Assembly: GCA_949825045.1 (NCBI GenBank)
Contig: OX463813.1
Span: forward strand, 3,658,001-3,722,000
From: Argyresthia goedartella
Lineage: Eukaryota > Arthropoda > Insecta > Lepidoptera > Argyresthiidae
Direction of reading: 5' to 3'
DNA: 64,000 nt
Positions 44,622-53,709 of this stretch are shown piece by piece. The position numbers were made by a program, and so were the translations under genes. The notes beneath the pieces are model-generated. The model searched no databases and was not told the origin of the DNA. It saw only the letters and a list, made by a program, of their open reading frames with translations. Position 1 is the stretch's first letter, and every line of letters begins with the position of its first letter.

Positions 44622-45099
44622 CTAAAATGCAAAAGACAGGATCGTCATAGAATTAATGGCATTAATGTTAAACAAGACAGCACAAGATTTCAGGGAAAAT
44701 TGTTGTTTTTCGGATCCAAAAGATGATATAATATTTTTTTCAGAGAAAGCCCACTAGGTAATTGTATTTAAGAGTAGGTAATTTATAATAGATTGACTTG
44801 AAAATTCGAATTGACAGTACGTTCATAATAATTTAATTTACTCAGTATGTACTAAGATTCGTTTTTATATACAATTAATACGTATTCATACGAATCGGTC
44901 AAGTGCGGGCTGGACTCGCACAAGAAGGGTTCCGTACCAACGTACAAGACAACTTAAGGACAAAAAAAACTAAGCATGAACTAAGTTTCGAACCTAGCAC
45001 CACCCCATACTCTATAGATAGCGGATCTGATTACAATTAAATTGTAATCAGATCCATACATTAAATTACATAAAAAACATTTATAGAAGGCGCAACATT

Positions 45100-45385
45100 A
45101 TCAATTATATTTGAATGAAAATGATTTGATAGGTACCGGGGCAGGCACATTGAAACACGTCTCTTGTATGGGGACCCACTTTAGTTTGTAAAATATTGTG
45201 TAGTTCATTATTTGTTGCTGTGCGACTACAGAAATAACACTCTGTGAAAATTTCAACGGTCTACCTATTACGGTTATTAGATAGATACTGGTGAGGTACA
45301 GACAAATAGACTGATGTACAGATGGAGAGAGAGATAGACAGCGAAGGCTTAGTAATAGGGCCCCGTTTGGCACCCGAGTGTCAAC
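45100..45385 (-). repeat. Lepidopteran interspersed repeat in intron 1 of copy B
   Basis: Orthologous to 30740-31015. Confidence 0.55.
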
Positions 45386-45449
45386 CCTAAAAAACTGTGA
45401 CAGAGGTTTTAGTTATGATTTAAGTTAGTAAAGAAAAGTTTCCACTTAC

Positions 45450-45518
45450 TGGTGCTGCAAAAACATTTGATAAAATTGATATAATACCGAACAATTTCAT
45501 AAACGCCACCATCCTCAT
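45450..45518 (-). CDS. Gene copy B, exon 1 (signal peptide)
   Basis: Minus strand ATG 45518, second ATG 45512. It codes MRMVAFMKLFGIISILSNVF, then AAP, and ends at a GTAAGT donor (45449-45444). One difference in the hydrophobic core (Ile for Phe) leaves the signal peptide intact. Confidence 0.75.
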
Positions 45519-45529
45519 AAATAACGAAG

Positions 45530-45563
45530 TGATAGAATCGACGCATATAAGTACCTTTATATA
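45530..45563 (-). promoter_or_regulatory. Core promoter of gene copy B
   Basis: TATATAAAGG at 45563-45554 with the TCACT motif about 33 nt downstream, as in copy A. Confidence 0.6.
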
Positions 45564-46256
45564 CATTTGTAATTATTCACGATAAACAATATCCATGTGT
45601 GAAATAGCAATTTTCTGAAACATTGTAATCATTACTAAACGGTGTTTAGGAATTAGAAACGACAAGAGGGCTTGTGTCAACATTTTCTATTATTATTATA
45701 GCCAATGATATGTATTCTTTTATCTACATACGTATCATAAACCCTCTTTACTGCGTAAAAAAACCGCACATTACGACCAGAATATTGTTATACTACTTGG
45801 TAAAACTCATTTCTTATCTCAATATTGATTCATTATGACCATTATGTATCAATTTTCGACAAATTATGACATTCAAATTTCGAACACCGATGCCCACCTG
45901 CGTGCCGGCCCTAGTTTGTCTGTGAAGTTGGTACTAATGAACAAGCTAAACAAGTGCAGGCCACCATGCCGGTCGAACATTCGGTTCCTGAACACATCAA
46001 AGAGAGCTTATGATATGTGTGTAGATAAATTAGTGTATGTTACTATTCATAATTAGTCCATTATGTATCAGTCAAATAAACTATTATAAATCAATGAAAC
46101 ATGAATAAAGCTTTAAAAAAATATCTACACACATATCAACCCTCTATAATGTGTTCAAAAACCACAAATTACGACCAGCTTAAAGATAAACTGTTTTGTT
46201 AGAACACATTTCTTATCTGTAAAAATATTTTTATTGCATACATCGAATTCAATGTT
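45564..46256. other. Upstream flank of copy B
   Basis: A plus-strand frame of 73 codons (45835-46056) is identical in protein to one in unit C (57597-57818). The surrounding DNA is just as conserved, so I do not call it a gene. Nothing else seen. Confidence 0.35.
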
Positions 46257-46261
46257 ATTAT

Positions 46262-46783
46262 TGTTCGATTCAAAATCGATACTCGATCTATGGTTCCGGA
46301 ACGGCCATTTTGAATTTGACAGTTGCTGCCAACAGAGCAGTTTTTTGACAACTGACAGACGAAAAGCCCCCGCAATGTGACGCGTATTGATTTTGGGCAT
46401 TGAAATTAAATCGTAAGCCATCTGGAATTGTATTCGGGCTCCCCTCAGGATTGTCTTATAGCTGAGTGTATTGTGGTTCTCCGAACCAGATAAAGTTCGT
46501 ATTTACGTAATATAACCTGTGTTGGAACTGTGCGCGTCGAAGCTGGCCTGCCAGCCATACCTGGTTGGCTGAAGAACCTGTCTACCAAGAAGAGCCTAGG
46601 GTGCACCCAGGCCTTGCAGAGAGACAGGAGTTTGACGGGAACGAAGCACAGACCAGGTCAGATAGAATCTATTTACTTTAGCTCGGTGAATCGCCGACGT
46701 TCTTGCTTCTTGGCATCCGATCGCTACGCTACCTCGTAGCTATGGGCCCCTGCGAGGAAATTGGGTGCCGAGAGGCCTGAACA
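46262..46783 (+). repeat. 5' LTR of the BEL element
   Basis: TGTTCGATTC...GCCTGAACA. I see only two differences from the 3' LTR (GACGAAAAG/GAAGAAAAG and GAAGAACCTG/GAAAAACCTG). It contains the hairpin GCTACG...CGTAGC near the 3' end. Confidence 0.93.
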
Positions 46784-46786
46784 TTT

Positions 46787-46806
46787 TGGTAGCAGAGCGT
46801 GGTTTC
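46787..46806 (+). promoter_or_regulatory. Primer-binding site
   Basis: TGGTAGCAGAGCGTGGTTTC starts three bases after the LTR. It matches the complement of an initiator-Met tRNA 3' end in about 18 of 20 positions (from memory of that tRNA). Confidence 0.6.
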
Positions 46807-47381
46807 CTGAGATTTGCAGCCGTCAAGGGCTCCAGGAACCCACGATTTGGGACTATCAATCTGTAGGTATAGGCGGTTATTAGCTAACTTGGTATCGTTC
46901 CTGTATCCACATAGATTGGTAGTGTTGTAAGCTATAAGTCTATTGCTGGTAGTAGACAGACAGATATAACAGTTTTCCCTAAATGACCAGTTGTACTGAG
47001 ATGTGACTCAGAATAGTAATTACATTACAGGTACATTGTAGGTGAATTGAAATTTGCATTGAAGTCATATCATGTTTGCAGTTTGAAGTTTGCATAGTCA
47101 ATCTATTAGTGGTCTAGTAATGCTAATGAATGTTTGGACATTGTTTTCTGTTTATAGCAATTTATAACTTGAACTAATATTGACTATCTGTGTGTGTTAT
47201 ATGATATAGGGAAACTAAATTGTTGTTTACAGAATTTGTGTAGATATAAAACTCGGGTTCTATTGTTTGGGGAAATCAGCATTGTTTAAGTTATAGATTA
47301 GGGTTCCCTCGTTTGTGTTGTAGACTGGAGGGTCCAATATAATTGAGTTACTGCAAATTGTGAGTAAGTATCGTTCCGATC

Positions 47382-49385
47382 ATGTCGTTGTCTGAAATAC
47401 AGAAGGGTGTTTCTAAGGAGCTCAGATGGTTTTCCTCCGCACACGGTCTGATAGACCGTTTAGATAGGCATGATGTGGTGTTGGAGCGGTCTATGGACGT
47501 TAAGGAACGCTACAACAGGGTGCTCGAATTGTCCGCGCAGGCGGAAGCAGTTGATGGTTGCGCACCTGACAGGCTGTCACGGTTGCTAGGGGATGTCGAC
47601 CAGTGTATGGAGATGGCGGCTGCTATCACGCAGAGGGCTGCGGACATACGTAGGCAGCGCGAGTCCAGCCATGGTGGTGACATTGGGGCGCCTCTGCCGC
47701 ATCAGGGATCGGGGACCAGGTTACCCGTTATAACTATGCCTACTTTTGACGGAGTGTCCGGTGAATGGATGAGCTTCATCAATCTGTTCGACAGTTTGGT
47801 GCACATGCGATCGGACATTACCAAGTCTGTCAAAATGGCTCAGCTGGTGGCAGCATTGAGGGGTGAGCCCAGGGAGCTGGTCGCTCATTTGACAGTTACG
47901 GAGGGTAACTATGAAACGGCCAGGCAATTGCTGGTCAGACGTTACCACAACAAACGGAGGTTGGCCGATGCCCAACTGAACCGTTTGTTTAGTATCCCGG
48001 TTGTGAACAAGGTCGGGGCCATACAGACGGAGGTTTTGAACCCGTTGTTGTCCGTCACCAAGGCCCTAGAGAATCTTGGACTTCCGGTTGGTGAATGGTC
48101 GTACCTATTGCTGTACATTGTACTTTCCCGCCTACCCGCTGACGTGCAGACTCGTTTCGAACAGTCTCACGGGAGGTCGGCCGAGGACCTGCCCGCCTTC
48201 TCCGACTTGGTCGGATTTTTGGAAGAGGAGGCTCGACGGGCAGAGAATTTGGGGTTGACGGCCACCCATCCTTCGGAGCCACAGAGAGCTGCCGGGAGCG
48301 CTGTGAGAAGGGGCCCTCCGACGAGGAAGGACCGCACCAACCGGCAGTCGTATGGGACTGTGAGTGCATTGACCCCACATAGTGAGACCTGCCCATGTTG
48401 TAGGCAGATTGGCCATGCTGTGGCCGATTGCAATAAGTTCGGAGAACTTAGGGTTGAGGGACGGCGCCGGATGGCCAAGCAGCGGAGCTGGTGTTTCCTG
48501 TGCCTCGGGCCACACATGGCTAGGGACTGCACGCGCACTAAATTGTGCGGATATTGTGGTGGGGCCCACAACAATCTGTTGTGCATGAACCGGTCCGGCC
48601 AACAGCCACCACAGGGCCGTACCCAGGGTGACACGGCATGGGGCCCTGAGAATTCGTTTGCGACTCGGAGCGCAACTCAGGAGCCAACGTCCCCACGTCC
48701 ACAGGGCCGTACCCAGGGTGACACGGCATGGGGCCCTGAGAATTCGTTTGCGACTCGGAGCGCAACTCAGGAGCCAACGTCCCCACGTCCACAGGGCCGT
48801 ACCCAGGGTGATACGGAATGGGGCCCTGAGAATTCGTTTGCGACTTGGAGCGCAACTCAGGGGCCAGCGTCCCCACGTGCACAGGGTAGTACTAGGGTGC
48901 GGGGCCGCACTCAGGGTCATCACATGGGGGGCCCTGAGTTTTCGGTTGCGACTCAGCATCCGACTCAGCGGGCAATGGGGCCACAAGCACGCGGCCACCC
49001 AGGGGTGCAGGGCCGCACTCAGGGTCATCACATGGGGGGCCCTGAGTTCTCGGTTGCGACTCAGCATCCGACTCAGCGGCACATTGGGTGTGTTGAACAG
49101 GCCGTAACGGGCGGGTGGCATGGGACAACTTCGAGCTATGCGGGTGCGGTTCGGACGCCGCCTCAGTTGTCGCCCCGCTCGACGCCTCGTCCTCGTCGGT
49201 CGCATGTGATGTCCCCCCCGCTCATGGAGCGGCCACGGTTGAATTCACGCCCACAACCCTTCGGGGGGCGTCGTAGGGTGGCAATGGAACCGGCGCGTGG
49301 GCCATTTGTACAATGGGACCCTCTGGCGTATAGCTGCCTACCTGATCGGTTACAGGCAGAGTGGGGCCCCGGGGGCCCTCGCTAG
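47382..49385 (+). CDS. BEL/Pao Gag polyprotein part
   Basis: 667 codons from ATG 47382 (MSLSEIQKGVSKELRWFSSA). Residues ~115-270 match the DUF1759 capsid-like domain (LPVITMPTFDGVSGEWMSF, NYETARQLLVRRYHN). Three zinc knuckles follow: CPCCRQIGHAVADC, CFLCLGPHMARDC and CGYCGGAHNNLLC. After these comes a repeat array: three 30-residue units with RTQGDTAWGPENSFATRSAT (48607-48880), then two copies of RTQGHHMGGPEFSVATQHPTQ. The frame ends at a UAG just before the protease. BEL elements usually encode Gag and Pol in one frame, so this stop is unusual. Gag would assemble the particle. Confidence 0.88.
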   Translation: MSLSEIQKGVSKELRWFSSAHGLIDRLDRHDVVLERSMDVKERYNRVLELSAQAEAVDGCAPDRLSRLLGDVDQCMEMAAAITQRAADIRRQRESSHGGDIGAPLPHQGSGTRLPVITMPTFDGVSGEWMSFINLFDSLVHMRSDITKSVKMAQLVAALRGEPRELVAHLTVTEGNYETARQLLVRRYHNKRRLADAQLNRLFSIPVVNKVGAIQTEVLNPLLSVTKALENLGLPVGEWSYLLLYIVLSRLPADVQTRFEQSHGRSAEDLPAFSDLVGFLEEEARRAENLGLTATHPSEPQRAAGSAVRRGPPTRKDRTNRQSYGTVSALTPHSETCPCCRQIGHAVADCNKFGELRVEGRRRMAKQRSWCFLCLGPHMARDCTRTKLCGYCGGAHNNLLCMNRSGQQPPQGRTQGDTAWGPENSFATRSATQEPTSPRPQGRTQGDTAWGPENSFATRSATQEPTSPRPQGRTQGDTEWGPENSFATWSATQGPASPRAQGSTRVRGRTQGHHMGGPEFSVATQHPTQRAMGPQARGHPGVQGRTQGHHMGGPEFSVATQHPTQRHIGCVEQAVTGGWHGTTSSYAGAVRTPPQLSPRSTPRPRRSHVMSPPLMERPRLNSRPQPFGGRRRVAMEPARGPFVQWDPLAYSCLPDRLQAEWGPGGPR

Positions 49386-50822
49386 GAATTTGCGGCCCAA
49401 CAATTTGTTGCCCCCCAACCGGAGACGGTGGTGTTACCGATCGCCTCTGTGCTTGTTTGGGATTTGGCGGGCAACCCAACATACGTTCGCGCCCTATTAG
49501 ATTCTGGAGCTCAGGGCTGCATTGTATCGAACGATTTAGCGAAATGGTTGGGCCTCAATATAAATAATGTATCGCTGCCGAGGAAATTGGTCCCTGCTGG
49601 GGATTACAGGGCAACCCTTCACGGGTTTTGTGATGCCTCTGAACGAGGGTTTGCGGCAGCGGTTTATTTGCGAACCGTCACCTCCACCGGGGAGGTTGAC
49701 GTGCGTTTGGTTTTGGCAAAAAGCAAGGTAGCGCCTATTCGGACAAGGATGACGATTCCAAAACTGGAACTGTCCGGGGCTGCTCTTTTGACCAAACTTT
49801 TGAATCACACTCTAACAGTGTTGCGTGGGTCAGTGGTTTTGGAGGATACGGTGTACGCGTGGACGGACAGCCAGATTGTTTTGTGCTGGCTGAAGGCTTC
49901 GGTCCATACCTTAGAGGTTTTTGTTGCGAACCGTGTCTCCCAGATTGTGTCGTCTGAGGTCCCACTGACTTGGAGACATGTACCAGGAGAATTGAACCCG
50001 TCTGATTGTGCATCCAGGGGATGTCGGGCTCCTGAACTCGAGCTCGTTGCTGATCTCTCGACAGAGGCTTTCATTGCTTGTTTGGATAGGTTTGTTTCTC
50101 GAAGGGGACTTCCAACTTTGATCCGCTCTGATAACGGCACTAACTACATCGGTGCGGAACGATGCTTACGAGAGATAGTCAACTTTTTGAATGTAAATAA
50201 AGTGGATATTGGAACGGCCCTCTCCCGTCGGGGTATACAGTGGACCTTCAGCCCACCGAGTTGCCCCCACTGGGGTGGGATTTTTGAGGCCATAGTTGAG
50301 TCAGCTAAGACGCACTTGGGGCGTATAGTAGGTCAGACCGCGCTGACTTTTGAGGAGCTCGCGACATTGTTTTGTAAGATCGAGGCCGTTCTCAATTCGC
50401 GACCGTTGTGTCCGCTCAGCTCGGATCCAAATGACCTGGAGGCTCTGACCCCAGGCCATTTCTTGATAGGACAGCCACTTAACGCGTTGCCCGAGCACCC
50501 CTTCGAGGGAGTGAAATTGTATCGGTTGTCAAGGTATCAGATGTTGCAGCAGTTTACTCAGAATTTCTGGAAGCGTTGGTCGCTCGAGTATCTGCATATC
50601 TTACAACAGCGCCTTAAGTGGACTGACAAAACCAGCCCCCCTAGTGTTGGTGACCTCGTGCTGGTTAAGGATGCTAACCTACCGCCACTACGTTGGCGCA
50701 GGGGGCGCATTGTTAACTTGTTCCCTGGCAAGGACGGGACCCCCCGGTCTGCAGAGGTTCTAGTAGGAGGCTCGGTACTAAAACGAGCGGTAGCAACGTT
50801 GTCTCGGCTGCCCGTAGATTAA
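49386..50822 (+). CDS. BEL/Pao Pol remnant: protease start, RNase H, half integrase
   Basis: Same frame as gag, after the UAG. Protease start: LPIASVLVWDLAGNPTYVRALLDSGAQGC. After LPRKLVPAGDYR the text jumps to LHGFCDASERGFAAAVYLR, the RNase H region, so the whole RT is missing. RNase H keeps its D/E/D/D positions (FCDAS, KLELSGAA, WTDSQIVL, NPSDCASRG). A second jump joins RAPELEL to VADLSTEAFIACLDRF, removing the integrase zinc finger and first catalytic Asp. SDNGTN and PHWGGIFEAIVE (second Asp and Glu) remain. The DUF5641-type end closes at PVD. Both deletions keep the frame. Non-autonomous. Confidence 0.85.
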   Translation, partial: EFAAQQFVAPQPETVVLPIASVLVWDLAGNPTYVRALLDSGAQGCIVSNDLAKWLGLNINNVSLPRKLVPAGDYRATLHGFCDASERGFAAAVYLRTVTSTGEVDVRLVLAKSKVAPIRTRMTIPKLELSGAALLTKLLNHTLTVLRGSVVLEDTVYAWTDSQIVLCWLKASVHTLEVFVANRVSQIVSSEVPLTWRHVPGELNPSDCASRGCRAPELELVADLSTEAFIACLDRFVSRRGLPTLIRSDNGTNYIGAERCLREIVNFLNVNKVDIGTALSRRGIQWTFSPPSCPHWGGIFEAIVESAKTHLGRIVGQTALTFEELATLFCKIEAVLNSRPLCPLSSDPNDLEALTPGHFLIGQPLNALPEHPFEGVKLYRLSRYQMLQQFTQNFWKRWSLEYLHILQQRLKWTDKTSPPSVGDLVLVKDANLPPLRWRRGRIVNLFPGKDGTPRSAEVLVGGSVLKRAVATLSRLPVD

Positions 50823-50854
50823 GGGACAGGTGGGTGCCTGTCCGGGCGGGTGAT

Positions 50855-51376
50855 TGTTCGATTCAAAATCGATACTCGATCTATGGTTCCGGAACGGCCA
50901 TTTTGAATTTGACAGTTGCTGCCAACAGAGCAGTTTTTTGACAACTGACAGAAGAAAAGCCCCCGCAATGTGACGCGTATTGATTTTGGGCATTGAAATT
51001 AAATCGTAAGCCATCTGGAATTGTATTCGGGCTCCCCTCAGGATTGTCTTATAGCTGAGTGTATTGTGGTTCTCCGAACCAGATAAAGTTCGTATTTACG
51101 TAATATAACCTGTGTTGGAACTGTGCGCGTCGAAGCTGGCCTGCCAGCCATACCTGGTTGGCTGAAAAACCTGTCTACCAAGAAGAGCCTAGGGTGCACC
51201 CAGGCCTTGCAGAGAGACAGGAGTTTGACGGGAACGAAGCACAGACCAGGTCAGATAGAATCTATTTACTTTAGCTCGGTGAATCGCCGACGTTCTTGCT
51301 TCTTGGCATCCGATCGCTACGCTACCTCGTAGCTATGGGCCCCTGCGAGGAAATTGGGTGCCGAGAGGCCTGAACA
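50855..51376 (+). repeat. 3' LTR of the BEL element
   Basis: 522 bp, partner of 46262-46783. It is preceded by a short GGGCGGGTGA purine tract. Confidence 0.93.
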
Positions 51377-51381
51377 ATTAT

Positions 51382-51830
51382 TACAATCAAAATTGAACAA
51401 CTCTGAAAAACAAAGCAGTTTGATTTGACCTCAATTCTAATAAGTATCACTCGAGATGACGTTCGTTCAATTCAAAATTCAATTTTAACGCCCCGCAATG
51501 CCGATGCCCGGGTCATAAAATGCTGCGGTTCCTGAACACAAAAGAGAACGTTTTATAATTTAGGTCAAATTAAATTACTTATTTCTCCAAGATGTTTGAA
51601 ATAATGTACCTAAAAGAACATCGAATTCGATGCATTAAAGAGGATTTATGATATGTGTGTAGATAACCATCTATTTCAACCATACAAACTATACTATGAA
51701 GGTAGATTCTCAGTGAAATGATACACATTATTGCTCTGATACTGTATGGGACAGTACGACTAAGTATGCATAATGCAACGCTTGGAAGGTCCAATTTTAT
51801 TATCTGCAGTCCAACTTAGTAAAGTAGTTA
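51382..51830. repeat. Tandem unit B, last part
   Basis: Continues unit B after the BEL insertion and matches 58025-58470. No gene seen. Confidence 0.8.
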
Positions 51831-53709
51831 CCTAGATATATTTTGCACCCTGCAATAAGTTACAATAACAAACAAGTGTTTCACCACATCAAATATTTTG
51901 GGTGGTAGTACTAATTTCGGCATAAAACTTATTCTGTGATAAAACCTAAAAATAAAAATTACCTACATAACATACAGACAGTTACCCAAATGATGTTTAA
52001 ATTTTGAAGCCCTGCAATAGGGTAATGGCGTTTCAGTTCCATTAGCCAACGCAAACTATTGGCATGGTTTACTTTTAACTCAAAAATGCTTAAGTATAAT
52101 GTGTTCATTATTTTGACAACCTTCTTTTAGCAAAGTCGACTTGCCGCGCTATCTGAATAGGCGCCAGCAAAGTTGTATAAAAATTAATTGCTGGTGAGTT
52201 TTAGCCACCAGCGATTTCCTACGAAAATCCATTATTGTCGAGTTTTGTTTTAAAAATAGTCAAGTGAAAAAAGGTTTTAGTCTGAATTTGGCTGGTAAGT
52301 ACAGGCAGACTATAAAAAAAAAATGCGTCAAGAAACAAAATGTATTTCAATGTTCCATTAATTTTGTGATAATTAATTTTAAATTACTTGCATTGTTTGA
52401 GTAAAGCCATATAAAAGCCTTGGTCCGCAACGACTGCACTGCTGGCCACGCTATGATGGCCTCGAACTTAGCTTAGCTACGCTCTCTGCCTATAAGATTG
52501 GTCACCATAACAGCCTTTGCTGTCCGCGCTATAAAGAACTCAAACTTCGATCTCAGGCTTTATTTCAGCTTGTCCGTCAAACGCTGCAATGCTGACCTCG
52601 CTGTGTGTAGACCTGGAGCTGCACTACGCTGCGCTCCAGTAACGAAGTCATTAAAGACCGAGGCAGTAATGTACTATTTTTTTACTGGCAGTATTATCAC
52701 TAAAACTAGTAAAAAAAAGATAAACGGATCGAATGGATTAGTGTTGCAGTTGCGGTCATTGACCCGACTGCTACTGCGAACTGAATCATACATGGTGACC
52801 ATGGTAACACTTGGTAACCATGGTAACAAATACAAAATACAAAACTGTTTCTTGTTTAACAAAAGATATCACTTAATCATTACAGCAGAAGCCTCCTTTC
52901 AAGTAATAAATACCTGTGACAGAAGAGTCCGCTCCTTCACTCCAAGTCAATTTAGTTAAACACTAACTAAATAAAACAATATTATAAAAGCATGTAACAT
53001 GTAAATTAAGTATTGGATTTGTGTATTTGTTTATATGTTGGGGAATTCGATAGTTTCGATTTTGTTTATTTTTATTAATTTTCTTTGTTTTAGGTTTTAC
53101 CTTTTTAATTAATATATAGCTGTTTTTATTATAAGATTTTCTGTTCCTTCATACTTATATTTTATTAGTGATGGTGTAATTTGTTTACATTCATGTTTGG
53201 TTATGGTATATATGTCTAGGCTAGGTAACGGTCAGTAACAATGGTATACCTCGCACCACGAGTTATGAGCGGTATCTTTGAATGCGCAGTAGTCACTTTT
53301 CAATACCTGTACATACGCGCAGTAATTCCCGCCGACGACGTCGGCTCTCTTAATTCGTGGCGCAAGGTATAATGGCTGGCGACCGCTACCATAATAAGCT
53401 AAACGACAGGAATTTTGAAAGTTGCACCGCGTACGCACTATAGGATGGATCTTATGGGTTACTTTTCTAAATATTCTTACAAAAAAGAAATGATACAACC
53501 ATAAAAACGGAAACCAAAACTATTTATTTAATAATTAGGAATGGTTTTGGCGGCATCATCCAAGTTTTGAAAAGGATCGTATCCAAATTTTGATATTGCA
53601 TCCTTCAAAGATGGGAGATTTTGCAACTCATGTTTAGTTGTTTTTACATCGGTTATTATGTTATGGCCCTCGGCTGCTTCCGAATCTTTCAATTTGTAGA
53701 TTTTGGTGG

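Larger units (their letters stand above)
39462..46256. repeat. Tandem unit B, first part
   Basis: Matches unit C (51831-58470) almost base for base. It contains 3' flank, gene copy B, promoter and upstream flank. Unit B is split by the BEL element and resumes at 51382. Position 39780-39860 holds a GCTGGTG...CACCAGC hairpin, also present in C and D. The non-gene stretches 39462-40394 and 41288-41690 hold no other gene that I can support. Confidence 0.85.
46262..51376 (+). mobile_element. Young BEL/Pao element lacking RT and part of integrase
   Basis: Two 522-bp LTRs, almost identical, with ATTAT on both sides (46257-46261, 51377-51381). The empty site is visible in unit C near 58015-58030. 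Total length is 5,115 bp. It has primer site, gag, and a pol frame in which protease is joined to RNase H, and RNase H to the second half of integrase, without breaking the frame. It must depend on enzymes from other copies. Confidence 0.92.

Noticed and set aside
45835..46056. 73-codon plus-strand frame identical in units B and C
   Set aside because: The surrounding non-coding DNA is equally conserved, no domain is recognisable, and copy A retains only its beginning. There is no evidence of coding.
46530..46739. 69-codon frame repeated at 51123 and similar at 418
   Set aside because: It lies wholly inside the BEL LTR and recurs because the LTR does.
48132..49205. 357-codon minus-strand frame opposite the BEL gag
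   Set aside because: It mirrors the GC-rich repeat array of gag, is made of low-complexity repeats and has no homology; the gag frame explains the sequence.
52498..52959. 153-codon plus-strand frame in unit C
   Set aside because: The matching part of units B and D is not open; composition is non-coding.
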